DNA from: Flavobacterium granuli
GTDB lineage: Bacteria > Bacteroidota > Bacteroidia > Flavobacteriales > Flavobacteriaceae
Length of the DNA: 64,000 bases
Assembly (NCBI RefSeq): GCF_900129705.1
Contig: NZ_FQWO01000001.1
Coordinates: 664,649-728,648, forward strand
Direction of reading: 5' to 3'
The notes under the pieces were generated by a model. That model made no database searches, was not told the origin of the DNA, and was given only the letters and a program-made list of their open reading frames with translations. Below are positions 27,059 through 35,127 of the stretch, piece by piece. The position numbers and the translations under genes were made by a program. Each line of letters opens with the position of its first letter. The first letter of the stretch is position 1.

Positions 27059-27907
27059 GTGAAAAAATCAATCTATTTCTTTTTCACCAAGTCTATCGGA
27101 TTGTACATTAACCTCCTGAGTTTTGTATCTCCGGGCAAGGCAACCCAACTCGCCTATTCCCTTTTTAGCAAACCTAGAAAAGGAAAACTATCCAAAATCA
27201 ATCTGCCAAAAGTATTAGAGGCAGCCGAAAAAGAAACCTTTCAACACAAGGAACATTCGTTTCAATCCTACACTTGGAAAGGAAATGAAAAAACCATTTT
27301 ATTAGTTCATGGCTGGGAGAGCAATGCCTCTCGTTGGGAAAATATCCTGCCTTATCTTCAAAAATCCGGCAGCACCATTATTGCCATAGACGGTCCTGCT
27401 CATGGTTTGTCAAGCGGCACTGAATTCAATATTCCGCAGTATGCAGAATTTATAGACATTGTAGTGCAAAAGTTCAAACCACAATCCCTAATCGGGCATT
27501 CTCTGGGTGGAAAAACTTGTTTGTACTACCAATCCGTTTATCAAAACAACAGTCTCGAAAAAATGGTCGTTCTAGGGTCTCCAAGTGATTTTAAAATCAT
27601 CCTCAACAACTACATCTCCTTATTGAGCCTGAACACTACAATCTCCAAAGGCCTGGAAAGACATTATTTGAAACATTTCCAACTTCAACTGGACTATTTC
27701 TCCGGACAACTATTTGCCTCCAAAATAAAAATCAAAGGATTTATTGCCCACGATATGGATGACGAGGTTGTATTATTCGAAGAAGGAAAAAAAATCGCCC
27801 GTACTTGGGAAGGCGCAATTTTTATAGAAACCAAAGGCCTGGGACACAGCATGCATGATGACGAATTGTACCAAAAAGTATCCCGCTTTTTATTTGAAGC
27901 CGAATAA
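27059..27907 (+). CDS. Alpha/beta hydrolase
   Basis: A 282-residue hydrolase starting at GTG 27059. LLVHGWESNASRW is the oxyanion region, GHSLGGKT is the nucleophile elbow with the catalytic Ser, DMDDEVV probably carries the acid, and GLGHSMHDDELY carries the His. The N-terminus has a short hydrophobic segment but no clear signal cleavage site. It probably acts as an esterase or thioesterase of unknown substrate. It has its own position between a terminator and a repeat element. Confidence 0.85.
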   Translation: MKKSIYFFFTKSIGLYINLLSFVSPGKATQLAYSLFSKPRKGKLSKINLPKVLEAAEKETFQHKEHSFQSYTWKGNEKTILLVHGWESNASRWENILPYLQKSGSTIIAIDGPAHGLSSGTEFNIPQYAEFIDIVVQKFKPQSLIGHSLGGKTCLYYQSVYQNNSLEKMVVLGSPSDFKIILNNYISLLSLNTTISKGLERHYLKHFQLQLDYFSGQLFASKIKIKGFIAHDMDDEVVLFEEGKKIARTWEGAIFIETKGLGHSMHDDELYQKVSRFLFEAE

Positions 27908-27993
27908 ACGGGCTTCTATGCCAGCATTGTTTCCTGTTTTCCGCTATATCCACTCGTTATCACGAGCGGGATGCCGCTTCAACCAGGGCTAAA
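27905..27993 (-). repeat. Structured intergenic element, copy A
   Basis: Read on the minus strand it runs AGCCCTGGTTGAAGCGGCATCC, then a small hairpin (CTCGT at 27953-27957 with ACGAG at 27962-27966), then GATATAGCGGAAAACAGG. The flanks match copy B at 45851-45928 (AGCCCCGAT...GTGGAAATCC ... ATAGCGGGAGGGGAG) while the central hairpin differs. It lies between two plus-strand genes and contains no reading frame. I recall similar sequences between genes in other flavobacterial genomes; I know no named family for it. Confidence 0.6.
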
Positions 27994-28073
27994 AGAAAAC
28001 AGTTTTACTTTTTGCTAACAAGTCCAAAACCACTTTTCCACTTAGCCATAGCAAAGAGACAATCAAAATTGCT

Positions 28074-28081
28074 TACTTTTG
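28074..28081 (+). promoter_or_regulatory. Candidate -7 promoter box immediately before rluF
   Basis: TACTTTTG matches TAnnTTTG and ends only four bases before the ATG at 28086. If used, the transcript would begin at or next to the start codon (leaderless). Confidence 0.5.
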
Positions 28082-28085
28082 CAGT

Positions 28086-28898
28086 ATGGAAGAAAATCTA
28101 AAACGCCTCAACAAATTCATAGGAGAAACAGGCTATTGTTCCCGCCGTGAAGCCGATAAACTAATCGAAGAAGGACGCGTAACCATTAACGGAATTGTTC
28201 CGGAAATGGGCACCAAAGTAACTCCTGATGACGAAGTACGTATTGACGGTAAATTAATTCGAGAAAAAACAGAAAAACCGGTTTATCTTGCTTTCAATAA
28301 ACCTGTAGGAATTGAATGTACCACCAATCTTGAAGTTCGCAACAATATTGTAGATTACATCAATTACCCCAAACGTATTTTCCCTATTGGTCGTTTAGAT
28401 AAAGCCAGTGAGGGATTGATTTTCATGACTAATGACGGCGATATTGTCAACAAAATATTACGCGCCAGAAACAATCACGAAAAAGAATATACCGTTACAG
28501 TAAACAGACCCATTACCGATCGTTTTATAGAACGAATGGGAAATGGAGTTCCTATTCTGGACACCGTGACTAAAAAATGTAAAGTAGAGCAAATCAGCAA
28601 ATACATTTTCAAAATCATATTGACACAAGGACTAAATCGTCAGATTCGTAGAATGACAGAATATTTAGGTTATGAGGTAACAGCGTTAAAACGCATCCGA
28701 ATCATCAATATTTCTCTGGACATTCCCGTAGGTCGGTACCGTGATTTGACTGATGCCGAAATCAAAGAATTAAACGAATTGATTGAACCATCAATCAAAA
28801 CCGAGGAAGCCAGTTTACCCAAACCGGAAGCCACTAAAAGAAGAACCGAATTCATCAAAAAAAACGATCCCAGATTTAAGAAAAGAGGAGATTACTAA
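28086..28898 (+). CDS. rluF: 23S rRNA pseudouridine synthase, RluF type
   Basis: Converts a uridine of 23S rRNA (position 2604 in E. coli numbering for RluF) to pseudouridine. The 270 residues carry an N-terminal S4 RNA-binding domain (LNKFIGETGYCSRREADKLIEEGRVTING in outline), the catalytic motif GRLDKASEGLIF with Asp, and QGLNRQIRRMTEYLGYEV. A basic Lys/Arg tail ends the protein. RluB/RluE types are less likely because of the QGLNRQIRRM pattern. Confidence 0.9.
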   Translation: MEENLKRLNKFIGETGYCSRREADKLIEEGRVTINGIVPEMGTKVTPDDEVRIDGKLIREKTEKPVYLAFNKPVGIECTTNLEVRNNIVDYINYPKRIFPIGRLDKASEGLIFMTNDGDIVNKILRARNNHEKEYTVTVNRPITDRFIERMGNGVPILDTVTKKCKVEQISKYIFKIILTQGLNRQIRRMTEYLGYEVTALKRIRIINISLDIPVGRYRDLTDAEIKELNELIEPSIKTEEASLPKPEATKRRTEFIKKNDPRFKKRGDY

Positions 28899-28900
28899 AT

Positions 28901-28934
28901 AAAAAAGCGTTTCAAAAACTTGAAACGCTTTTTT
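28901..28934. terminator. Bidirectional terminator between rluF and corA
   Basis: AAAAAAGCGTTTCAA (28901-28915) pairs perfectly with TTGAAACGCTTTTTT (28920-28934) around AAAC. It has A and T tracts on both sides and serves the converging genes. Confidence 0.93.
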
Positions 28935-28941
28935 ATTTTAT

Positions 28942-29868
28942 TTAAAACCATCTTTTCCTTTTGAATAAAAACACCCCAAAAGCAGACAACAAAACAGAGA
29001 CTGCAACTATTATCCCTATTCCATACGGATTATTCTGTAAGTCATTAGGAACATTCATTCCATACAAACTGGCAATCAAAGTAGGAATCATCAAAATGAT
29101 TGAAATGGACGTCATCTGTTTCATAATATTATTCATATTATTTGAAATTACAGAAGCATAAGCATCCATCGTTCCCGTTAAAATATCACTGTAAATATTT
29201 GTCGTTTCTTGCGCCTGACGCAATTCAATCTCTACATCTTCCAATAAATCAAAGTCAAAATAGACTCTTTGCGACTTAATATTCTTAATTCTATGCAATA
29301 GAATATCGTTCCCTTTCAAAGAAGTAATAAAGAACACCAAGCACTTCTCTATTTGAAGCAAAGCTTGCAACTCTTCATTTTTGATTGATTTCTCCAAATT
29401 ATCCTCAGCCAGCTTAATCTTTTGATTGACTTGCTTTAAATATTTCAAATACCAAACACTGGAAGACAACAGTAGTCGCAATACCAAATCGAAATTATCC
29501 TTAATATCGATTCTCTTTCTTTGTGTATACGTCACAAAGTCCGTCAGCATTTCGGTTTTATGAAAACTCAGACTCACACAAACTTCGTCTTTAAAAACAA
29601 TTCCCACCGGAATCGTATGAAAAGGAAGTTTTACGTCATTGCTTTTCACAGGAATGCGCATAATGATTAAGCTCCAGCCGTTTTCTATCTCAATACGGGG
29701 TCTTTCGTCAATATCTTCAATGTCGTTATAAAATGCTTCTGGAATTTGAAGCTCTTCGAGTAAATATTTTTTTTCGGCTTCTGTTGGACATTCTATATTT
29801 ATCCAGCAATTAGGAAACCATTCTTGCACTGCAATTAATCCGTTATTGTTTTTGTAAAAAGCTTTCAT
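28942..29868 (-). CDS. corA: CorA family magnesium/cobalt transporter
   Basis: A 308-residue channel-type divalent cation transporter. It has a large N-terminal cytoplasmic domain, long helices with EVELRQAQETTNIYSDILTG, and two C-terminal membrane segments. The first ends in the selectivity motif YGMNVP (the GMN signature), and the short C-terminus is basic (FKRKRWF). Mg2+, Co2+ or Ni2+ are possible substrates. Confidence 0.93.
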   Translation of the reverse strand: MKAFYKNNNGLIAVQEWFPNCWINIECPTEAEKKYLLEELQIPEAFYNDIEDIDERPRIEIENGWSLIIMRIPVKSNDVKLPFHTIPVGIVFKDEVCVSLSFHKTEMLTDFVTYTQRKRIDIKDNFDLVLRLLLSSSVWYLKYLKQVNQKIKLAEDNLEKSIKNEELQALLQIEKCLVFFITSLKGNDILLHRIKNIKSQRVYFDFDLLEDVEIELRQAQETTNIYSDILTGTMDAYASVISNNMNNIMKQMTSISIILMIPTLIASLYGMNVPNDLQNNPYGIGIIVAVSVLLSAFGVFLFKRKRWF

Positions 29869-29985
29869 TTCAAAAATTCCATAGGTTTTAGGTATAGCAT
29901 TCTGAAATTACTTCGATTGCTATAACAAGTTCAACATTTCCGAATAATAATCGTCCATTTTAAGATTCTCTTTTTTTTAGTGCTG

Positions 29986-29993
29986 CAAAAGTA
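29986..29993 (-). promoter_or_regulatory. Candidate -7 promoter box upstream of corA
   Basis: The minus strand reads TACTTTTG (followed by CAG), matching TAnnTTTG, about 118 bases upstream of the corA start. No TTG at the expected -33 position. Confidence 0.4.
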
Positions 29994-30096
29994 TTCTTTA
30001 TTTCTGATTTCTTGTCTTTTTGGCTTTATTTTTAGAAATACTAAACCATAATTGACCCCAACCTTAGATACAAACCCATGCTGAATTGCCACAAAT

Positions 30097-30504
30097 TTAC
30101 TGTATCCTTCTTCGTCTTAGCTTTACAATTTGCTCATCTATTACAATAGCTTCATTGATTTTTTGCTTCAAAAAAGAAACGTCAATCTCTTTTACAGAAG
30201 TGAATATTTGCCTTGAATTAAATTGCTCTTTTTCAAAAGTCACATCCAAAAAAGAGGCTGTTTTACAAAAACCTATCGCAACACCTCGACTAACATTTCC
30301 CATAGAACCCGAAGCAGGCCAGATATAACAAATTCGGGAATGTCGGTAATAAAAAGGCACATTATAAGCTAACTTTTCCTTGCAGTCCGGCATACACTCC
30401 AGAATGATTTTGCGCAGAAAAAGAACGATATCCAACTCTTCTTTAGGCAAATTCTTCAAAAAATTATCAACAGCTTCAAACTGTATTCCTTGTGGATTTT
30501 CCAT
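30097..30504 (-). CDS. DUF1801 domain-containing protein
   Basis: A 135-residue protein with the DUF1801 (YdhG-like) pattern: VDNFLKNLPKEELDIVLFLRKIILECMP, then KEKLAYNVPFYYRHSRICYIWPAS and VAIGFCKTASF. Members resemble the frataxin-like iron chaperone fold, but no function is established for this type. It lies 44 bases after folD on the same strand with a weak hairpin between. Confidence 0.85.
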   Translation of the reverse strand: MENPQGIQFEAVDNFLKNLPKEELDIVLFLRKIILECMPDCKEKLAYNVPFYYRHSRICYIWPASGSMGNVSRGVAIGFCKTASFLDVTFEKEQFNSRQIFTSVKEIDVSFLKQKINEAIVIDEQIVKLRRRRIQ

Positions 30505-30507
30505 AAA

Positions 30508-30540
30508 TAAAAAAAGCCCATTCAGTTGAACAGGCTTTGT
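30508..30540 (-). terminator. Weak hairpin between folD and the DUF1801 gene
   Basis: AAAAAGCC (30511-30518) and GGCTTT (30533-30538), with inner TTCA/TGAA pairing and a mismatched pair of bases between. On the minus strand a U run follows. It could be an attenuating terminator. Confidence 0.5.
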
Positions 30541-30548
30541 CTTTTTAA

Positions 30549-31439
30549 TTATTCTTTTATTTTCAAGATTTTCATTTCTCTTGCCAAAAGTGTGTTTTTC
30601 ATCAACATGGCAATAGTCATAGGTCCTACTCCTCCAGGAACTGGGGTAATAAAACTTGCTTTCTTACTCACATTGTCAAAATCTACATCTCCAGTTATCA
30701 CATAACCTTTTTCGTTAGAATCATCAGCAACTCTAGTAATACCCACGTCAATTACAACAACGCCATCCTTAACCATTTCAGCTTTCAAATAATTAGGAAC
30801 ACCAAGAGCCGTAATAATAATATCAGCCTGGGTTGTTATTTGAGCAATGTTTTTAGTGTAACTATGTGTTAATGTAACCGTTGAGTTTCCAGGAAAACCT
30901 TTTCTTCCCATCAAGATACTCATTGGTCTTCCCACGATATGACTACGCCCAATAACAACGGTATGCTTTCCTTTGGTCTCTACATTGTATCTTTCTAATA
31001 ATTCCAAAATCCCAAAAGGTGTTGCAGGAATAAAAGTACTCATATCTAAAGCCATTTTTCCAAAGTTCTCCGGATGAAATCCATCTACGTCTTTACTAGG
31101 ATCAACAGCCATCAATACTTTTTGCTCATCGATTTGTTCCGGAAGAGGCAATTGAACGATGAATCCATCAATATTATCATCTTCATTCAATTCTTTTATT
31201 TTTTTCAACAATTCCGTTTCAGACGTGGTACTTGGCATTTTTACCAAAGTAGATTCAAAACCTACTCTTTCGCAAGCCTTTACCTTACTTCCTACATAAG
31301 TTAAACTGGCGCCATCATTACCTACAATGATTGCTGCTAAATGAGGTACTTTCTCCCCATTGTTTTTCATCTTTTGTACTTCGGCTGCGATTTCCCTTTT
31401 AATGTCTTCCGCTGTTTTTTTTCCGTCTAGTAGTTGCAT
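30549..31439 (-). CDS. folD: Methylenetetrahydrofolate dehydrogenase / cyclohydrolase
   Basis: A bifunctional folate enzyme interconverting methylene- and formyl-tetrahydrofolate. ATG 31439 gives MQLLDGKKTAEDIKREI, the usual opening, for 296 residues; an upstream in-frame start at 31478 is unlikely. Motifs are YVGSKVKACERVGF with the catalytic Lys, DGFIVQLPLP, DVDGFHPEN, VVIGRSHIVGRPM and PVPGGVGPMT. Confidence 0.96.
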   Translation of the reverse strand: MQLLDGKKTAEDIKREIAAEVQKMKNNGEKVPHLAAIIVGNDGASLTYVGSKVKACERVGFESTLVKMPSTTSETELLKKIKELNEDDNIDGFIVQLPLPEQIDEQKVLMAVDPSKDVDGFHPENFGKMALDMSTFIPATPFGILELLERYNVETKGKHTVVIGRSHIVGRPMSILMGRKGFPGNSTVTLTHSYTKNIAQITTQADIIITALGVPNYLKAEMVKDGVVVIDVGITRVADDSNEKGYVITGDVDFDNVSKKASFITPVPGGVGPMTIAMLMKNTLLAREMKILKIKE

Positions 31440-31560
31440 TTTATATTTAGTTTCAAGTTTTAGAAATCTCAGACCCAAAATCTTAAGTCTTGCAGTAGTT
31501 ATATAAAAGAATAAGATTTAAAAACCCAAAATTTCTGGTCTTTAAATCTTATACTATTTT

Positions 31561-32910
31561 TTAATGCATTCCGCCTGGCATCCCTTTCATTCCGCCCATC
31601 ATTTTCATCAGGTTTTTTCCTCCTGGACCCTGCATCATTTTCATCATCTTGCTCATTTGCTCAAACTGTTTCATCAATTGGTTGACTTGTTCAATTTTTG
31701 TACCGGAGCCTTTAGCTATTCTTGCTTTTCTTTTGACGTCTATAATTGCTGGCTTAGATCGCTCTATAGGAGTCATGGAGTGAATGATTGCCTCAATATG
31801 TTTGAAAGCATCATCTTCTATTTCCACATTTTTCATTGCTTTGGAAGCACCTGGGATCATTCCAACCAAATCCTTCATATTACCCATTTTCTTCACTTGT
31901 TGAATTTGGGAAAGGAAATCGTCAAAACCGAATTCGTTTTTAGCAATTTTCTTTTGAATTTTTCTGGCCTCGTCTTCATCAAACTGCTCTTGCGCTCTTT
32001 CCACCAAAGACACAACATCTCCCATTCCAAGGATACGCTCTGCCATACGAACGGGATAGAACACATCGATCGCTTCCATTTTCTCCCCTGTTCCGACAAA
32101 TTTAATTGGTTTGTTTACCACCGATTTTATCGAAAGTGCCGCTCCTCCGCGGGTATCTCCATCTAATTTAGTCAGGATTACACCGTCAAAATTCAAAATA
32201 TCGTTGAATGCTTTTGCCGTATTCACAGCATCTTGACCTGTCATGGCATCCACAACAAACAAAGTTTCCTGTGGCTGAATCGCTTTATGAACACGGGAAA
32301 TCTCATCCATCATTTCCTGATCCACAGCCAAGCGACCCGCTGTATCGACAATAACCACATTAAAGCCATTGGCTTTGGCATGTTTAATCGCGTTTTGAGC
32401 AATTTCAACTGGGTTTTTATTCTCCGGTTCTGAGTAAACCTCAACACCAATTGAATCTCCCACAACATATAATTGCTGGATTGCCGCCGGACGATAGATA
32501 TCACAAGCAACCAAAAGCGGTTTTTTGTTCTTTTTTGTCAAAAGATAATTTGCTAATTTTCCGGAGAAAGTTGTTTTCCCTGAACCTTGCAAACCTGACA
32601 TCAAAATAACTGTTGGCGCACCAGAAAGATTAATTCCTGCTACATCTCCACCCATCAATTCCGTAAGTTCGTCTTTGACTAACTTTACCAATAATTGTCC
32701 CGGCTGAAGTGTCGTTAATACGTCTTGTCCAATTGCTTTTTCTTTGACTCTTGCGGTAAAATCTTTGGCAATTTTAAAATTCACATCGGCATCCAGTAAA
32801 GCTCTTCGTACCTCTTTTAAAGTATCAGCTACGTTTACTTCGGTGATTTTTCCGTGACCTTTTAATATATGGAAGGCTTTATCTAGTTTATCGCTTAAAT
32901 TATCGAACAT
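31561..32910 (-). CDS. ffh: Signal recognition particle protein Ffh (SRP54)
   Basis: Binds signal sequences of nascent membrane proteins and docks them on FtsY. The 449 residues have the N domain helices and a G domain with P-loop MSGLQGSGKTTFSGKLA, ACDIYRPAAIQQL, VDTAGRLAVD and TKLDGDTRGGAALS. The Met-rich M domain ends in a MMKMMQGPGGKNLMKMMGGM-type tail that binds SRP RNA and signal peptides. Confidence 0.97.
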   Translation of the reverse strand: MFDNLSDKLDKAFHILKGHGKITEVNVADTLKEVRRALLDADVNFKIAKDFTARVKEKAIGQDVLTTLQPGQLLVKLVKDELTELMGGDVAGINLSGAPTVILMSGLQGSGKTTFSGKLANYLLTKKNKKPLLVACDIYRPAAIQQLYVVGDSIGVEVYSEPENKNPVEIAQNAIKHAKANGFNVVIVDTAGRLAVDQEMMDEISRVHKAIQPQETLFVVDAMTGQDAVNTAKAFNDILNFDGVILTKLDGDTRGGAALSIKSVVNKPIKFVGTGEKMEAIDVFYPVRMAERILGMGDVVSLVERAQEQFDEDEARKIQKKIAKNEFGFDDFLSQIQQVKKMGNMKDLVGMIPGASKAMKNVEIEDDAFKHIEAIIHSMTPIERSKPAIIDVKRKARIAKGSGTKIEQVNQLMKQFEQMSKMMKMMQGPGGKNLMKMMGGMKGMPGGMH

Positions 32911-32932
32911 GGCTTATTTTTTTATTGAGATG

Positions 32933-32962
32933 CAAAGATAAACTAATTAGATAATTAGGCAA
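32933..32962 (-). promoter_or_regulatory. Promoter of ffh
   Basis: On the minus strand TATCTTTG (32933-32940) matches the -7 box TAnnTTTG. A TTG (32960-32962) lies 19 bases upstream, matching the flavobacterial -33 box and spacing. The box is 22 bases from the ATG. It is the best two-part promoter match in the window. Confidence 0.65.
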
Positions 32963-32980
32963 TTAGATAATTAGATAATT
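32944..32980. repeat. AT-rich tandem words upstream of ffh
   Basis: The word AATTAG/ATAATTAG is repeated about five times (TAATTAGATAATTAG, then AATTAGATAATTAGATAATT). The -33 box of ffh falls within it. Confidence 0.6.
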
Positions 32981-33010
32981 GACACCTCTTTTATAGATTT
33001 TTAAAACCAA

Positions 33011-33039
33011 AAAAACGACTCCATCAGGAAGTCGTTTTT
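33011..33039 (-). terminator. Intrinsic terminator after argS
   Basis: AAAAACGACT (33011-33020) pairs with AGTCGTTTTT (33030-33039). On the minus strand it ends in a U run. It lies 22 bases past the argS stop. Confidence 0.88.
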
Positions 33040-33060
33040 AAGACTTTAAACTTGATTATT

Positions 33061-34839
33061 TTACATGCGTTCAGGAACATCAATTCCTAACAAGCTAAAA
33101 GAAGCTGCTATGGTATCGGCTACTTTTTTAGAAAGCTGCACTCTGAATATTTTCTTATCCAAATCCTCTTCTCCAAGAATAGGAACAGCCTGATAGAATG
33201 AATTGTACTCACGAACCAAATCATAAGTATAGTTTGCCAACAAAGCGGGACTATGATTATGAGCCGCATTTTGAATCACTTCCGGAAACAATTCAAGTTG
33301 TTTTACCAATTCTTTCTCTTTTTCATGAAGTGCTGTCATTCCAGACTTAACCGAAAAATCAAAATTAGCTTTGCGAATGATCGATTGAATTCTGGCATAA
33401 GTATATTGTATGAACGGCCCGGTATTTCCGGCAAAATCAACAGATTCTTCAGGATTAAACAAGATACGTTTTTTAGGATCTACTTTCAAAATATAATATT
33501 TCAAGGCACCAAGACCTATCGTATTGTACAGCTTCGCTTTTTCCTCTGCAGAATAACTTTCTAATTTCCCTAAATCTTCGGCTATATTTTGAGCTGTATC
33601 CGCCATTTCTTTCATTAAATCATCGGCATCAACAACCGTTCCTTCACGGCTTTTCATTTTTCCGGAAGGTAAATCCACCATTCCGTATGATAAATGAAAT
33701 AAATTTTCAGACCATTCGAAACCTAATTTTTTCAAAATCAAAAACAAGACTTTGAAGTGATAATCCTGTTCGTTACCCACCGTATAAACCATTCCGCCTA
33801 CATCTGGCATATCTTTTACACGCTGAATTGCAGTTCCTATATCTTGCGTCATATAAACTGCAGTTCCATCAGAACGCAGTACAATTTTACGATCTAAACC
33901 TTCATCAGTTAAATCAATCCAAACCGAACCGTCAGGATCTTTTTCGAAAACTCCTTTTTCAAGCCCAATTTGAACAACATCTTTTCCTAATAAATAGGTA
34001 TTACTTTCATAATAATAGCAATCAAAATCAACTCCTAAATTTTTATAGGTAATAGCAAAACCATCATAAACCCATTGGTTCATCATTTTCCAAAGAGCCT
34101 TTACTTGCTCATCGCCAGCCTCCCATTTCAAAAGCATTTCCTGAGCTTCTAAAATAATTGGCGCTTGTTTTTTGGCTTCTTCTTCGGTTTTTCCTTGACT
34201 TATTAATTGGTTAATTTCTTCTTTATAGGCTTTATCAAAAGCCACATAATAATTACCAACTAACTTATCGCCTTTTTGACCAGTCGATTCCGGAGTTTCT
34301 CCTTTTCCAAATTTCTGCCAAGCCAACATTGATTTACAAATATGAATTCCTCTATCGTTGATGATTTGAGTTTTGTATACTTTTTTACCCGAAGCCTTAA
34401 TAATTTCAGCTACAGAATATCCCAATAGATTATTACGAACGTGACCTAAATGAAGTGGTTTATTGGTATTTGGAGAAGAATATTCTACCATTACTGCCTT
34501 GTCGTCAGGATTTGGCGTTACGAAACCAAATTTAGCTTCATCTTTGATTTCATTAAAGAAATTCAAATAATAAGCATCTGAAATAACAATATTCAAGAAA
34601 CCGGAAACAACGTTAAAACGACTAACCTCATCCAGATTTTCGACTAAATAATTCCCGATTTTATTTCCTAATTCTACTGGATTGCTTTTGACCAATTTCA
34701 ATAAAGGAAAAATAACCATCGTGATATCACCTTCAAATTCTTTCCGTGTCGCCTGAAATTCAACTTTGTCAATTGCAATGTCAAATAAAGCTTGGACAGC
34801 TTTTTCAATAGAGGGTGTAAGAATTTGTGATAATGTCAT
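33061..34839 (-). CDS. argS: Arginyl-tRNA synthetase
   Basis: Charges tRNA-Arg with arginine in a class I reaction. The 592 residues contain the N-terminal Arg-tRNA synthetase additional domain, the HIGH-like motif SSPNTNKPLHLGHVRNN, RGIHICKSM, the core YTVGNEQDYHFK and KMKSREGTVV (the KMSKS region). The C-terminal DALR-type anticodon-binding domain ends with LLGIDVPERM. Confidence 0.96.
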   Translation of the reverse strand: MTLSQILTPSIEKAVQALFDIAIDKVEFQATRKEFEGDITMVIFPLLKLVKSNPVELGNKIGNYLVENLDEVSRFNVVSGFLNIVISDAYYLNFFNEIKDEAKFGFVTPNPDDKAVMVEYSSPNTNKPLHLGHVRNNLLGYSVAEIIKASGKKVYKTQIINDRGIHICKSMLAWQKFGKGETPESTGQKGDKLVGNYYVAFDKAYKEEINQLISQGKTEEEAKKQAPIILEAQEMLLKWEAGDEQVKALWKMMNQWVYDGFAITYKNLGVDFDCYYYESNTYLLGKDVVQIGLEKGVFEKDPDGSVWIDLTDEGLDRKIVLRSDGTAVYMTQDIGTAIQRVKDMPDVGGMVYTVGNEQDYHFKVLFLILKKLGFEWSENLFHLSYGMVDLPSGKMKSREGTVVDADDLMKEMADTAQNIAEDLGKLESYSAEEKAKLYNTIGLGALKYYILKVDPKKRILFNPEESVDFAGNTGPFIQYTYARIQSIIRKANFDFSVKSGMTALHEKEKELVKQLELFPEVIQNAAHNHSPALLANYTYDLVREYNSFYQAVPILGEEDLDKKIFRVQLSKKVADTIAASFSLLGIDVPERM

Positions 34840-34860
34840 TTTATGTATTTTTTAAGACGG

Positions 34861-34868
34861 CAAAGATA
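34861..34868 (-). promoter_or_regulatory. Candidate -7 promoter box for argS
   Basis: The minus strand reads TATCTTTG, matching TAnnTTTG, 21 bases before the start codon. There is no TTG at the expected -33 spacing. Confidence 0.5.
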
Positions 34869-35089
34869 GGCATAATGCAGCAAATTGAAAATTAGAAAAC
34901 AAGATAATTTCCTACTCATAATAAACACTTTAACGAAGCCACAATTAGATTTCTTCATTTTTTATAAAAATTTTGTAACATTTTTTTCGTTTGGAAGTCT
35001 ACTATAACAACTTTAGGAATTGCAAATAATCAAAACGACACTGTGCAAAAAAAAGTACCATGTATTACATAATATTAGATTTAATATCC

Positions 35090-35097
35090 TAACTTTG
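35090..35097 (+). promoter_or_regulatory. Candidate -7 promoter box for the outer-membrane receptor gene
   Basis: TAACTTTG (followed by CAT) matches TAnnTTTG, 30 bases before ATG 35128. This supports 35128 as the start rather than the in-frame codon at 35020, which would lie upstream of the box. Confidence 0.5.
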
Positions 35098-35127
35098 CAT
35101 CATCAATCATCTTTTAAATCAAAAATC

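Noticed and set aside
31564..32166. Long plus-strand open frame of 200 codons opposite ffh
   Set aside because: It is the shadow of the Met-rich M domain of Ffh; rich in His and Phe, with no recognisable domain and no promoter.
32944..32980. Tandem AATTAG words considered as a CRISPR or iteron array
   Set aside because: The units are too short, without spacers, and overlap the ffh promoter; this is plain AT-rich tandem sequence.
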